Notes: generated by a model from the letters alone, not told the origin. Positions 1 to 11,960 are shown, counted from the stretch's first letter. The stretch is 64,000 bases of DNA from Ottelia alismoides (GCA_037367405.1 JAZKJV010002956.1:1302001-1366000), one strand, 5' to 3'. Made by a program: numbers and translations.

Positions 1-296
1 GAGAAGCACGCGTTTTAAACCACTCGCAAACGTCTCCTACAACAAATCAGACATGAGACATGAGGTATCTCCGTTTAGAGACTAGATTGAAACCACTATT
101 CAAGAGGTAAACCTAATACTTGTTTTTGGTGTAGATGAAATGATATGAGAAGTGTTATCGGATCATGTGGTTTCATACATTAAGTTTATTGAAATGTCGT
201 TGCCTCAAGCGGCTAGTGCTACTAGTCGCTCCTGATCGTAGACGATGTGGTCCTCATGCTTCTGTGATGCATTTAAGGATTTTCCCATATCCTCCA
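1..296 (+). repeat. Copia 5' LTR, 3' portion only
   Basis: This segment aligns by eye with 7472-7771, sharing blocks such as tttagagact, taatacttgtttttag/g, gagaagtgtt, atgtggtttcat and actagtcgctc. It ends in CA two bases before the primer-binding site, as an LTR should. The upstream part of the LTR is outside the window. Confidence 0.85.
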
Positions 297-298
297 TG

Positions 299-316
299 TG
301 GTATCAGTGCCATAGG
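299..316 (+). other. Primer-binding site, initiator Met tRNA
   Basis: The sequence tggtatcagtgccat lies immediately after the 5' LTR. Its first 14 bases match the complement of the plant initiator tRNA-Met 3' end with one mismatch (t for a at position 10). This is the usual primer of plant Ty1/copia elements and confirms the LTR end and the plus orientation. Confidence 0.88.
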
Positions 317-2289
317 TCGAAGGTTTTGAGATGATCCATAAACCTATGATGACTTGGGCATTTTTTTGGTTGTGCGATGTTTCATCGCATTTCATTCATG
401 CAACCCTATTAAGTATGTTTTTTATATCTATATAAAAGTGTTTAAACAATGATTATCACTTGGATAATGATCCCCATTAAATAATGAAATCATGGGATTT
501 TAGTTTGTATGATTTGGAATCTGATTGCTCAAGTTATAATAATTTTAATGAACGTGTATCCACCATTTCGGGGATGACGAATCTTAACAGAATTAAAGAG
601 TTGATTACATATTTATAGAATTTAGAAATATGTTAATAAATTTAGGTTCTATTTGAAATCAAATTTGAAAACTATGAAAACTTATTTTGCTTTATTTGTA
701 TTTAAATAGATTGGGATATGCTAATTTTAGTAAGTGCAGGTCTCTACTCATAATTAATTTCCTAATCAAGAACTTTGTTATTGTCATTTAAGAATATGAT
801 GAAATTAAATGGTTTGATTTCCTGAAAAAAATTGGATAAATATTTGAGAAATATTTGATAATAATTATTTACATAAATGACATTTACCTTAGCCATGTTT
901 AATTAGATATGATCTAGACCACAATTGTTTATAACAATTCCAACAAACATAGTTTCTTGAATATGATTGGGGATTTATTTAGCAAATCTTCATATAATAT
1001 AAATCAAAATGATTTTGATTATTATTATATGGTATAACTTAAATTGAAAAGCATATTATCATCTCAAGTACAAAGTGATCAATTGGTATTATCTTAACCT
1101 GAGGTGGATATGGTGTCTAAGCGGGGAGCGTTGGGGTTGCAGGTTGCTCCGTGAGCGGTCTGTCCCACTCCCATCGATACTGGGCATGATAACAGATAAG
1201 ATAGGGATAATATTTGAAGGGATCTTGATGATTTTTTTCTAATTATTAAAATTCTAATGATATGTATTTTGAAATTATACCATTCTTCAAGAAATAAAAA
1301 AGTTGTTTGTTGTTTCATTTATTGGATTCATAATTGATTTAATATGATTAAATAATTAGATCCAATTAAACTCTCTATTATGAAAGAAGTTGTATTTCCC
1401 TTGGAAGAATTAATTATGTGAATATGATTTATAATAATTATTAGAATTTGAACATGATATGGAGGATCACATAAGTTACATCCATGGTTTCACAACATGG
1501 CGAAGGATTCCATCGCTAGGGATTGTATATAGGAGATGCATGTCTGAAGTGGAAGCTCCTGCATACAAGCGCATCAGGATATCTCTTCGCTTCTTGAAAG
1601 AGTAACATCGTACGTAGTGACCCCAATATTGGGTCCTCATATTATTGCGGTGATATTGGAATGAGCATAGCGAATTTAATCCCGTTGACAGTTGGTTCAA
1701 TTAATGACAGGTCAACATCATCTTAGGGGTAGTGGGCCTGAATGTTGAAGATTGATTTGGGAATTCCAGTTAGAACTACAAGGTGTAATGTGTTCTTGCT
1801 TCTCTTTATCCGAGTTGAAAGTTCTCATATTATTGAGTGTAACAAAGATAAGAAAGGAGATCAAAGATCTTGATTGAGATATATTGTTAAGTATATCTCT
1901 TACATTGAAAGTGATTATGGAATGGACTTTGATTTTTGACAAGTCAAGACAACTTGATATAAAAAATCCTAAATTAAAGTAATATATATGCAAATTTCTT
2001 ATTTTAGATAATTATCATTAAACCCACTCATTACAATACATATAATTACATGTAAAATATCATGGATTGGATCCATGATAAAGATATTGTACTTGCATTT
2101 GGACACATAATGTATGTGATTACAATGTGCAAGTTTCCTCATAACAATGAGGAATGACAATTAAATATATAACATGACAACAACATATGGTTTGTGTGTC
2201 TCTATAGTCTTGATCTCTTATTGAGTGTGCTTTGGAAGTATAATGTCGATGATGATCATAATTGTCATATAATCCTTATAAAATCTAAG
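317..2289. other. Unassigned copia leader or inserted DNA
   Basis: About 2 kb separates the primer-binding site from the first gag-like peptide, which is long for a copia leader. I see only AT-rich sequence and short unrelated reading frames, with no LTR, terminal inverted repeat or recognisable domain. It may be a long leader plus decayed gag, or may hold an unrecognised insertion. Confidence 0.4.
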
Positions 2290-2570
2290 AAGATGTTTTG
2301 GCAGACATATGTGCTCTCAACACTTAATTATGAATGACATGGTTTACTGCATTATGTATAATGGTGGCTCGGTAAGAGATGATGTACTCAAAATGTTTGA
2401 GTCGTTTAGAGTTTTGATGGATGTAGATACTGTGAGTGTAGATACTATGAGTGTCATCATTCTACTATTTATACTCATTTTCATGAAATTTCATAATATT
2501 CATATTGTGTGAATTAAATGAAGCATGTATAAATGTTGAAATACTCTTATATTGAAATCTTTTTAATTCG
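2290..2570 (+). pseudogene. Copia gag fragment
   Basis: A short open stretch (2309-2512) contains a peptide beginning DDVLKMFESFRVLMDVD. It resembles the UBN2/Retrotran_gag_2 region of plant copia Gag, where a lysine-methionine helix precedes a segment listing hydrophobic residues around a conserved serine-leucine-proline. After 2512 similarity seems to continue in another frame, which would mean a frameshift. Gag packages element RNA into cytoplasmic virus-like particles. The stretch lies upstream of the integrase traces, as expected. No zinc knuckle (CCHC) or protease motif could be read between here and 3290. The call rests on weak but collinear similarity. Confidence 0.45.
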
Positions 2571-3289
2571 ACATAAGAGATCCTTTGTCTTAAGCAATGG
2601 TTGTTTATAGATGAAGGGAGCGTAGCCGAAGCATGGGTCTGACCCAAGAAAGAAGGAAAATCAAAGAGTTGACTATACTTTTGTTATTTTCATATGATAT
2701 CCAAAGAGTTGGATGGATTAAATACTACAATAGGCCGGTGTACTGATAGTGTGACTATCTAGACTATCTTCAATCCTTAGAGAAGGACACAGAGAGTGGA
2801 TCGAAATAATCTATATCAACATATCATCATTGAAATTGACTTAGTCGATAAGATCAATGTCTAATAATTGCATATCATTCTTCTAATAACACTTGTATTT
2901 GGTTGCATATGTTTTTAGAAGACTACAAAATTTGATCTTAAGGTTTAACAATCATCTACAAAGATATTGATGCAATTATTACTGCAATCTTTATTGGATA
3001 GATAGACTTCATATTTTCAGTGGGAGAGCCCTTAGTCTTAAAGAATGTCTCTATGACCTAGATATTAGAATACCATCATAATTTATTTCTAAGTGTTGGA
3101 AAAAAACACTAATCTGAAATAAACCAATCATAAAGAGTTATGATGGACATATTTCAGATTGTAATCTTACATCTGGAGGAATCTAATATATTAAAAAATT
3201 AATGGATTATTCATTAACATTTCTAATACTGAAATTAAACCTTAACAAGATCAGTGGGAGGAAGAAGATCATTTGACAATGATATGGCA
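2571..3289. other. Unassigned decayed copia interior
   Basis: By position this interval should hold the Gag zinc knuckle and aspartic protease. I could not read either motif in any frame. There are many stops and no recognisable peptide. Confidence 0.4.
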
Positions 3290-3610
3290 TCAAATCTTGG
3301 ACATTTGATGAGATCAATAGACTAGTAAGAGATGACACTTTAGAATGTCTGAAATTTCGAATCTTACAAACTTATGAATATTATATTCAAAGTAAAAATG
3401 TCCAATACACCCTTCCCTCGGATGCAAGTAAGCTAGAGTCTTGCACCAGGGAGTGCTACTTAATTAGGAATATAAAGGATGGTATTATATACCATACCAT
3501 ATGACCTTGATTCTATAAAAAGATCTCATTTCTAAGGATATGATTCTTAGAAGAAGGCTTTCTTGAGAATCAAAATGAAAATGAAGTGAAGGAACTCATT
3601 TAATCTTGAG
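3290..3610 (+). pseudogene. Copia integrase remnant, core deleted
   Basis: Around 3296-3360 the frames give LGH followed by an arginine-leucine-valine-arginine-aspartate pattern. This resembles the pre-integrase zinc-binding segment, whose conserved signature is a leucine-glycine-histidine. From about 3420 the translation resembles the region after the integrase core, including a lysine-leucine-glutamate-serine block and a peptide with repeated asparagine-glutamate. The intervening DDE catalytic core, normally about 150 codons, is missing, so roughly 450 bases appear to have been lost. Integrase inserts element cDNA into the nuclear genome; this copy cannot. The reading needs several frame changes, so the boundaries are approximate. 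Confidence 0.55.
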
Positions 3611-3755
3611 AAGATGATGAGGCTCCTGAAATCAGAAAGTAAAAGAACAATTAAAGATGAAACACCAATACCTCTTCAAAGGGGTTTGAGGATGGATTCC
3701 ATGTGTCAATTAAGTTTGACATTGATCGAACTTCATATGATGAATCTTCAGAGTA
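3611..3755 (+). other. Integrase to RT linker, decayed
   Basis: This short stretch contains a proline-leucine-arginine type peptide near 3670. In intact copia polyproteins a similar segment lies just before the reverse transcriptase. No catalytic motif is expected here. Confidence 0.4.
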
Positions 3756-4640
3756 TCATGACATGGAGTGATGGATGTTAGCAATAAAGTCTAAAGTGAA
3801 CTTCATATACAAGTGTTGTATATGGACCTCGAGGATCAACCTACAAGGGTACAACCCATTATGTGTAAATGGATCTTTAAGAAAAAGAGGGAACCTGATG
3901 AGAAGGTAGAGACCTTCAAAGTACGGCTCATAGCTATGAGCTACACACCGAAGAGAAGACATTGCTTTCGATGAGTTTTAATCTCCACTGACCAAGCTTA
4001 AACCGATCAGAGTATTTCTAACCATAGCTACACTACTTGACTATGACATCTTCAAGATGGAAGTCGAGATTGCATTCCTCTATGAATAACTCTCCGGAGA
4101 TAGGCACATGAAGCATCCCCAGGGCTTCATTGTTAAGGAAAGAAAACTGTGGAAGCTGAACAACTCCATCTATGTACTAAAATAAGCTTCTTATAGTTGG
4201 AACATTAGGTTTGATGAAATTATAAAGGTTATGACTTTAGATAGAATCTTGATGAAACATGTGAAGCTTAGTGGGTGCCATTGTAGTCATCACGCTAAAT
4301 GTAGATGGTATCCTGATCATTTGAAATGATATAAGGATAATAATAAGTGTTCTATAATCTGGTTGTTCCATACTTGACATATGATCTCAAGAATACCTCT
4401 TAGATCTTAGTTCTGAACATGTTCAGAATCAAAGAGAAGAGGGCAACAAAATCGTCATATTAAGTGATGCACCTTGGACATGTTCCATTTTTGGGAAAAA
4501 TCCCAATAAATGATTCCTTCCCTTAAAATATGGTACTGAACTATCAAAAGGTATAACACCTCAAAGAATTGAGGAATTAATTTCCAAAAATTCTTTCACT
4601 TGTGCATCAGTTAGGAGTATCCATGTGTATGCTTGATGTG
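3756..4640 (+). pseudogene. Copia reverse transcriptase remnant
   Basis: This is the clearest coding relic of the copia element. Translated with frame changes it gives CKWIFKKKREPD (about 3863-3898), then a phenylalanine-lysine-valine-arginine-leucine block and a HMKHPQGFIV peptide (about 4105-4134), all typical of the Ty1/copia RVT_2 domain. The catalytic palm box near 4298-4318 reads NVDGILI where active enzymes carry YVDD, so the second aspartate is a glycine. Further on, about 4604-4640, an ASVRSIHVYA peptide resembles the end of the domain. Several in-frame stops and frameshifts make it non-functional. Reverse transcriptase copies element RNA to cDNA in cytoplasmic particles. Confidence 0.85.
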
Positions 4641-5260
4641 TATGAAAGATAGATGTCTACGATGCAGTGGGAGTATTAAACCGTTACTATTCCTACTATG
4701 GAGATAAAAAACTTGATTACAGTAATAACAATAGCTTCAAATATGACAAGACTTTAGAGATAGTGATCTCTAAGTCTTATCTTCAAGAGCATAATACTTT
4801 ATAGGTAGTGATCTAAAAGGTTTTAACTACGGATACCATAGGAGATCGAGATCTCCATGAAAAAGGATTTTTAATAAGGATAATGGAAAATACATACTGG
4901 TTGTAATAATTATTGAGTTGTAGTGTCAATGAAACTATAACTAACAAGATTGAGTATTGGTTGCATGAGATGCAACATTCATATTGGACGCGAGCACTGT
5001 TACTGGACGATATGCAAGTATTGTAAAAGGACTTGGCATAGTCTCTTGGGAACAGAGTAATAGGTCAGCATACTTTGCTATTTCAAAATATCTTATGACT
5101 ATTATATGAGTGTTGGTTTAGATGATTAAGCTATTAATGGCTCTCTGGGCTAGTGGGAAATTATTGGGCACACGATTCCACTACGAGCAATTATGCAATA
5201 AATTTTATTGCAATGTCATTTCCTGATATGAAATGAAGAGTAATTAATTTGCATAATAGG
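4641..5260 (+). pseudogene. Copia RNase H region, heavily decayed
   Basis: By position this should be the RNase H domain that degrades the RNA strand during reverse transcription. Only weak, frame-shifted echoes are visible, such as a peptide near 4960 resembling the conserved segment with an alanine-glutamate-tyrosine. No full set of catalytic acidic residues can be read. The assignment rests mainly on order within the element. Confidence 0.35.
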
Positions 5261-6185
5261 TCCCTTAGTACAAATAATGTTGTGTATCATGTCCATCTTA
5301 ATGATCATACATTTGTTGATTCAATTGTTGAATCATAGAGTCTGGTGCTTGAATGAATATCTAAAGAGTTAGATTGAGGACTCATCAAGCACTGCCAAAT
5401 GATTATTAAGAGATGATCTCCAACTTGAGAAGGAGATGGTGATCCTTCTCTAAAGGATGATATCTAACTGACCTCTTGATGCATGTCCTCTGCATAGGAA
5501 TAGAAATTCGGAGGTGTTACATAAGTTAGGTTAAAGAGTATACTTAACGAGATCGAGGTAACCAAAGACCTATGTCGTATACTATCACGATATAGGCATG
5601 TATCCTCTGACTGGAGACATATGTGTTACTATTTGTCTGAGTATAAACATTTGACAGACCAATAGGTTGATGACCTAATCAAGGTCTATACTCTGGCACA
5701 CTACATGCATACAAGGGGATATGAGTAATAGGATCTCTCAAAGGGATCATATAGGTTCATTTACTAAACTGGAAGACATGAGCTCACTCATGAGATATTA
5801 GGAAGAATCAAATTCTGTGCACGAGCATCTCACTTTGGAAGCTTGACTAAATTTGTAGGTTTAATATATGCTTTTTAAAAGTATATGATCAATACCTGGG
5901 TATGATATATGCTTTTGGAAACTATATGATCAATGCCAACTCCCAATGACTAAAAGAGAAAGCTTAATGATAAAAACCTGAAGGAGACAATTTAAATCGA
6001 TCTAAAACATCAGGTTTGTTTTTGGTCTTTTAGTATGCAGGATGTACATGTATTAGGAATACTTAGGGGTGATATGATCCTAAACGATTGTATAACCATG
6101 ATGCTTTTATTCCTAGGGAGTGATGAAACAAGTCTGGATTTTAGTGACTCCTCTCAGTAGAGAAGTAATCTAATCTTGCTCCAAA
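5261..6185 (+). repeat. Copia 3' internal region, repeated elsewhere
   Basis: This non-coding stretch lies between the pol relic and the 3' LTR. It recurs in the same orientation at about 46690-47682 and 49690-50374. Shared blocks include the ccctTagtaya start, a gagaaggagatgg...atc-ttctctaa block, cttgatrcat...cctctgcata, and a catgtatcctctgac/ccatcctttgacc block followed by a gagatattrg block. It marks the copia family and lets the other two fragments be assigned. Confidence 0.7.
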
Positions 6186-6439
6186 TGTTGGACAATGATA
6201 TAAATGTGACTCAGATACAATAAGAAGATTAGATTTATGACTTTGATTTTATCAAACATCTATGGGTGCTCCACAAGATCTGGATTTGAAATTTGATCTC
6301 AATATCCATGTCACTATACATGGAACATACCCTATCTTTATGTCCTTGAATCTGCAGAGAAAGCGCATTATCCTTGGAAGATTTCAACGAAAATTTTACT
6401 GTTGATATATGTATCCGAGCATTATGAAAATTGATAATT

Positions 6440-6640
6440 AAATGTGTATTAATTATCATGAATAATATCAATTTTATTCATAATATAAGGAGAGTTATCT
6501 GAGATTTAAATGTGATTTAATTATCAAAGATATGAATAATGAGAATGGGATTCATATTATTTGGGCACATGAGAATAGAGATATAAAGTGATTAAATATA
6601 ATTTAATTATCATGGATATGAATAATGTGGATAACATTAT
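6440..6640 (+). repeat. Imperfect tandem repeats in copia U3
   Basis: The motif aaatgtgatttaattatc with a following tatgaataat recurs at about 6440, 6508 and 6594, spaced 68 and 86 bases apart. Such U3 repeats in plant copia LTRs are often enhancer elements. Here that role is inference. Confidence 0.5.
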
Positions 6641-7194
6641 CCATATTGATTATATATATTATAAATATGGTTTTAATAAATCAAAGAAAGCATACTGTTA
6701 TTTATATTTCATGATTAATTATTGATGTAAATTGGATTCACATTGGATAATGAATTGAATATATAATTAAAATTTTATTTTGAGTTGTGTGATTCCCAAT
6801 ATTCTAATGGCATGATTGCATTGTTTACAAGATAATTGAGAATTATTTTTGTGAAGATAATATTGAAGATTGTCATGAGATAATGTAATCACATGAACTG
6901 GAAAAAGATTGCCTCCATCAATTCAAAGGTTGTAGATGACCTCCAAGTCCTAACAGGAATGGTGGTTGTCCCACACTTTTTAGGGAAAAGGATAATTTTC
7001 TTCCCAAAAATCTCCAAGGTAAATTGATTTAATTTGAAATTAATTTATATTTATCATTCAATATATTTAATTTGATTTAAATTAACGATTGTTGTGTTTT
7101 TATAAAAAGATCAAGGACATTAAAGGAAACACAAATCAATCCCATTCATTGATTTTGTGTTGTCCATGGATTGAGATCCATTAACTCCCAAAAT

Positions 7195-7204
7195 ACTATA
7201 TAAG
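7195..7204 (+). promoter_or_regulatory. TATA box of copia 3' LTR
   Basis: The sequence actatataag is followed 40-90 bases later by a pyrimidine-rich stretch of ctctct repeats, as is usual at the transcription start of plant LTRs. No cap site can be fixed from sequence alone. Confidence 0.6.
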
Positions 7205-7771
7205 AAGAGGAAACTCTTCATATTACAACAAGAGACACAACATATGTTCTCTCTCCCATTCTCTACACGTCCTCTCTCTCCCTCTCTCTGTTGTGGACGT
7301 CCACCTTGATGCCCTAGAGAGAATCGTCACCGTCTTCGCATCATCGTTATGATGCCGGAACGACTACTCGTGGATCTCCGTCTCCTTCGATACGCCTCGA
7401 CTTGAAGAAGATGTTCTATATCGTGTGAGGAGATTAGGAGATTCACGACTTGGATCATCAACATGGATTGCGAGGAGCACACATTTCATCAACATGCTCG
7501 CAAGTGTATCCTCCATTAGATCGGACACGAGACAGGAGGTCTCTTAGTTTAGAGACTCGATCGTAACCACGCTTCAAGAAGTAAATCTAATACTTGTTTT
7601 TAGTTTAGAGGAAAGAATCTGAGAAGTGTTCTTGAATAATGTGGTTTCATCGGATTATTTTCTTTTAAATCCGACAACCTCGAGCGACTTGTATGACTAG
7701 TCGCTCTGGATCGCATACGATACGATCCTTGTGCTTCCATTATGTGTTTAAAGATTTTACCATATACTTCA

Positions 7772-10030
7772 CCCACAAGCCTCTGCCCAAGTCACCTCAA
7801 AAGTTAGGTCAGAACAAGTCAATGTCATACGCAGACTATGAGTCTATCTTGTACCATGTGTGATATGTAGCTCCTCTCAGCTGGAGCGATAAAAGTTAGT
7901 CTTCTCAAACATGGTAACCCTAATTCCCCAATCTACTTACTCTTATCTAAAGAAGTAGGGTATTCCCTTCTAAGTTCTAGTGCAATCGTCTCATGAAGAG
8001 GAGGTAGAGAGGGGAATGGATGGTAGCGAGTGTAGCTACCTTTCCTACGATGTTTGACCAATTTAGCCAAGTCATCTAGTTGCATGCTCTCATGAATATT
8101 TTACTTTGAAGCTCATGCTTGATTATTTGACCGAGTCTATATACATACTTTGACGGGAATTGGTTTTCTTGTTTTATACCAATCTTTTATTTTTGGAGTT
8201 TTTGATTTATCTATGTTTTATATACTATATACATCATCATTTACATATGGACTTTTTCCTCTTGAGCTAGTAAACTATCCCTCTTGTGAAGCATTATTGC
8301 AACCCATGACTTCAGTCATTCGACCTTGTGGCTATCGGATAGGGTTGGGGTAAAGTGACCATAAATGTGTGACTTGTGATGTTTCCATTGGCCTGTGTCT
8401 CATGTTGGCAAATCCAACCCTCTACCACTTCAACTGTGTTGAGCTAAGTGAAATGTGTATGTGTGCAATGTAGGTCACTATCGACAAGTGTCGTGTATGC
8501 GTTTCGAAATATTCTACGTAGTTAGTCGAAATGACACAAAACCAAGTCTTGTGGTCTTAAAGAATTAGGTCTTGCGGACTTGAAGTGTCCCAATTTCAAT
8601 TCCTATAAGGTTCCTATGACTAAGTGGATTAAAGTCCAACCAAGCTCCAATCTTCAAATTTTATGTAGAATTGTTCAATTGTCAATTTCAATATGAAAAA
8701 TGCAAATGCTATGTGCAGTATAAGGAAAATATTTATGTCATGCAATTGTCTTGTTTTAAAGTTTTTATGGATTTTTTATAGTCTTTGCAAATTTTTATGA
8801 AAGATTTTTAAAACAGTTGCAAATTTTTAGTGATTTTTTCAAAAAAAAAGTTTGCAAAAATAGCCATGTGCAGATATTTACACGAAAATGCACCTTTTCA
8901 ATTTACAAGAATTTGGATTTAGGAATTTGCATGTTTTTGTATACAAGGTCTATAAAGTATTTTTATTTGCTTGGATTATGCACATAGTTCTCAAATAATT
9001 TGAACAGATTTTCACAAACATTTGAAAATTTTATGTTGAAATAATAATTTGACAAATATTTTTTACAAACATTTACAAAATTTTAATATCATTTTGCAAA
9101 AAAATTTCAAACATTATGTATAGTTTTTTCAAATTATTTTTGCACCAATTTTCCAAAACATTTGCAAATAGATTTTCAAAATATTCATTCACACGAATTA
9201 AGAAAGTTTTATAACAAAAATATTTTCAGAAAGGTTGAAAAGATTTTACAAAACATTTTCCAAATAGTTTTCAAAAGAATTTTGAATGAGATTTACCAAC
9301 CAATTTTAAACATTTCGTTAAACATTTTTACATGATTTATTAATAACTATATACAAAGAATTTTAGTTAATTTATACATGTATGTTATTTATAATTAGCT
9401 AATAGTATTTTAGCCATACTTATTAGAAATATGAAAGTACGAGTTATGGAAAAAGTATATACAACATATATACTACCCCCGATACTTATCTCGTTCTATG
9501 TCCTCATAGGTAAGAGAGAAAAGACCAAACATAACCCATACTAAGTATAGAACAGTTCGTACTGTGATGATGAAAAAATGAACGAATGAGAACTTGACTA
9601 TACCCTCTATACTTAGGATGAAATAATCCTAAGTATAGATGTCTATGCACAAGGCAGGGAGGGTCAAGGGTAGAAGTATAGGAAATCATCAGCTCGACCT
9701 ATCCCCCCTATACTTAGGGTAAAATATCCGCAAGTATAGACAGAATATCAAGAGTCAAGGGGACATGTGAGGGATCAAAGAATGAACAACTCGGGGTGAT
9801 CACCCCCTATACTTATGACAGCGTATGTCCTAAGTATAACAGTGATGAAAGGGGTGAACATCTTTTCGGAAGAAAAAAGAAAAATGAAATCGAAATGAAT
9901 AAAATAAGATAACATACGATATTTTTTTGCTTAAGTGTCTAATCTAGTTTCGTCAATGAGCTCATCATGAGATATAACATCAATAGAATCAACAATGGAC
10001 AAGAATGTACCTAGATATAACTAGGACTTC
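7772..10030 (-). repeat. Gypsy 3' internal region, copy 1
   Basis: This region is similar by eye to 54440-56690, sharing ttccccaatc, gatggtagc(g/a)agtgtagctacct, agccaagtcatc, gtcactatcgacaag and the hairpin array. In the second copy the same sequence lies next to an LTR start, so this is the DNA between integrase and 3' LTR. Athila relatives often carry an env-like frame here; no meaningful frame was found. About 8700-9320 is low-complexity, with many variants of acaaacatttacaaaa. Confidence 0.75.
9476..9850. repeat. Array of ~100-bp-spaced hairpin motifs, copy 1
   Basis: The core ctatacttagg recurs at 9607, 9708 and 9808 (spacing 101 and 100), each followed within about 15-20 bases by its imperfect complement, for example cctaagtatag. 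A weaker member starts at 9480. Each unit could fold into a short stem-loop on either strand. The equivalent block at 56190-56660 keeps the motif. Confidence 0.7.
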
Positions 10031-10045
10031 AACAATAGTTCTTTC

Positions 10046-11030
10046 ATGACAAAAGGCTGTGCCTCAGATAACGGTTCTGATTTGAGTAGACTCTCATTGT
10101 CACACATAGTGTGGATTATGTATGGGCCTGTGCACTTGATCTTCAGCTTGCCTAGAGAGATTTTTAACCACACATTAAACAATCAAACCTTCTGTCCAGT
10201 TTTGAAAGATTTTCTTCGGATGTGTTTATCATGCCATTTCTTTACTTTCTCCTTGTACTTAAGGTTATTGTCGTACACGTAGTCTCTGAATTCAAGTGAC
10301 TAGTTCATATCAACATTTCTTAGTTTGTCAGCTATCTCAGAGTCCAAGTTACATAGATTCAATGCCCACAAAGATTTGTGATTAGTTCAAAGGGTAGATT
10401 ACACGACATGATATGCATGAGGAGGTAGGGAGACATCCCGAGAGGGGACGTATGGCCATACAACATTCTGTAGATATTATTAATCTCCATGTATGAAAAT
10501 TCTGCTAAGACATTTAACTGTGGGTTCTATGGTGCAACAACACGATGTTTATGTTGTATTCTTTATCATCTTCTTGACTTCTTTGTTTATTAAATGGCTA
10601 CCCCTGTCATCTTCTTGACTTCTCTACTTATTAAATGGCTACTCCCATCTGATATCAATATCTTTGTAAAAACAAATCGTGAGATGATGTATTCTCTAGG
10701 GAATTTGCAAAAAGTTTTGCTATACGAGATTTGGAATGGAATAGCTTCCACCCATATACTTACATAATCTACGGCAAGCATGATGTACTCGTAGCCCTGA
10801 ATGTTGGGGAACGGGCGCATGAAGTTGATGTCCCAAGCATCAAAAATATCTAATATTTGAATGTATTTTAGAGGCATTATATCTCTTGAGCTGATATTTC
10901 CTCCCATTTGCTGACAATCAGTACAATTTTTCACATATTCAGATGCATCCTTGATTAATGTTGGCCACCAAAAGCCACATGAAACACTTTCGTTCTTATT
11001 CTTTTTCAAGAATGGTGTCCACCTGCTTCA
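10046..11030 (-). pseudogene. Gypsy integrase remnant
   Basis: A 139-codon open stretch (11009-10590) carries a zinc-binding module ending in CTDCQQ, preceded by GFWWPT, and then the start of the DDE core: DAWDINFMRPFP with the first aspartate and ISDGSSH with the second. The third acidic residue lies after a stop and is not clear. Leftward, in other frames, 10440-10046 encodes the C-terminal part, including KEKVKKWHDKHIRRK, typical of Athila-type integrases without a chromodomain. The enzyme would insert cDNA into chromosomes. Several stops and frameshifts separate the blocks, so the copy is dead. Family assignment is firm. Confidence 0.88.
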
Positions 11031-11159
11031 AGCATATGTCAACTATTTAGGGCACCACTTATTGTCTCCTGATGTATGCATCTCCTTCAGATGCAGTCAA
11101 CTCCCTCAAGAATAGGTGTGGATCTTCCTATTGGTAGAAAAGAATGTCTGCCAGGAACA

Positions 11160-11960
11160 TATCTTTTTTTATCTTCAGCCAGTCGGCTGGCGTATTCATA
11201 GAGATGAGATAGTTCACTATATTAGAATATCAGGGGAGTGAAGTTACAAAATGTATAGATTCATCACGAAAAATCTCAGTGATCAGCATGATGGCCTTCT
11301 CAGGAGTATCTGTCTATGTGATTCTTGAAAGATGATCTACCACCACATTTTCAACTCCAGGCTTGCCACAAAATTCAAGGTAGAACTTCTGAAGGAGAAG
11401 GATCCACCTGATTAGACGGGTTTTGGCATCCTTCTTACTCTGTAATTACCGGATGGTGGAGTGATCTACCTAAACAATAACCTTGGACACAAGAGGTGTG
11501 ATCTAAATTTTTCCAATGCAAACACTACAACTAGAAGATTTTTCTATGTGACAGTGTAATTTTTCTAGGCCTCATCAAGTGTTCTACGTAATGACTCTCT
11601 AAGGGGACATTCCCTCATCTTTGTCCCTAGAACAACACCAATTTCATAGTTAGAGGCATCTGTCATTATCTCGAATGGTAGAGATCAATCAAGCGATTGT
11701 AGAACAGGAGCATGTGTGATCAGGCTTTTCAACTCATGGAAGGCTTGGAGAAATTGGTCATTCACAATAAAATCTATCTCCTTGCCAAGCAACTCTATCA
11801 ATGGTCAAACAAGCTTGTCAAAGTCTTTGATAAATATTCTGTAAAAATTGACATGCCCAAAAAATGACCGGACCTACTTCAGATTGGTTGGTGGCTCAAG
11901 TTTGGAAACCACATCCAACTTGGTTGGGTCAACTTCCATGCCTCGTTTCGATACAACGTG
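11160..11960 (-). pseudogene. Gypsy RT thumb and RNase H remnant
   Basis: Reading leftwards, the frames give a block with EVDPTKLDVVSKL and VRSFFGHVNFYR (thumb/connection), then MTDASNYEIGVVLG near 11630-11670. The last is the first RNase H box, with its catalytic aspartate in the TDAS motif. Another block, LLVVVFALEKFRSHLL, follows. In Ty3/gypsy elements this is the RT-RNaseH domain that degrades template RNA. At least five in-frame stops and some frame changes are present. It continues directly from the RT palm at its right and precedes integrase at its left. Confidence 0.85.

Larger units (their letters stand above)
1..7771 (+). mobile_element. Decayed Ty1/copia LTR retrotransposon
   Basis: The unit runs from a partial 5' LTR through a methionine-tRNA primer-binding site and decayed gag, integrase, reverse transcriptase and RNase H traces to a 3' LTR. 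The order integrase before reverse transcriptase is diagnostic of Ty1/copia. No frame is intact, and the two LTR ends look roughly 70-75% alike by eye, so this is an old insertion. The 5' LTR start lies outside the window. The right end abuts the 3' internal region of a minus-strand gypsy element, which suggests that the copia element inserted into it. The family-level call is strong; the lineage within copia is not resolved. Confidence 0.88.
6186..7771 (+). repeat. Copia 3' LTR, about 1.59 kb
   Basis: The LTR starts at tgttggacaatg, in the context where copia 3' LTRs usually begin with TGTTGG, and ends in CA at 7771, matching the 5' LTR end at 296. It holds an AT-rich U3 with imperfect tandem repeats, a TATA box near 7195, a CT-rich start of the transcribed region (about 7240-7290), and a region shared with the 5' LTR from 7472 onward. 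The next base starts unrelated gypsy sequence. Confidence 0.82.

Noticed and set aside
8700..9320. AT-rich repetitive stretch as a replication origin or scaffold-attachment site
   Set aside because: The low-complexity acaaacatttacaaaa variants recur in the second element copy at the same relative place, so they are element sequence. There is no specific evidence for an origin.
7772..10030. An env-like gene in the gypsy 3' region
   Set aside because: Some Athila relatives have one, but no open frame, signal peptide or membrane segment could be supported here or in the copy at 54236-57770.
10046..10282. 78-codon plus-strand open frame
   Set aside because: The opposite strand encodes the integrase C-terminal region with a KEKVKKWHDKHIRRK block, so the plus frame is a shadow.
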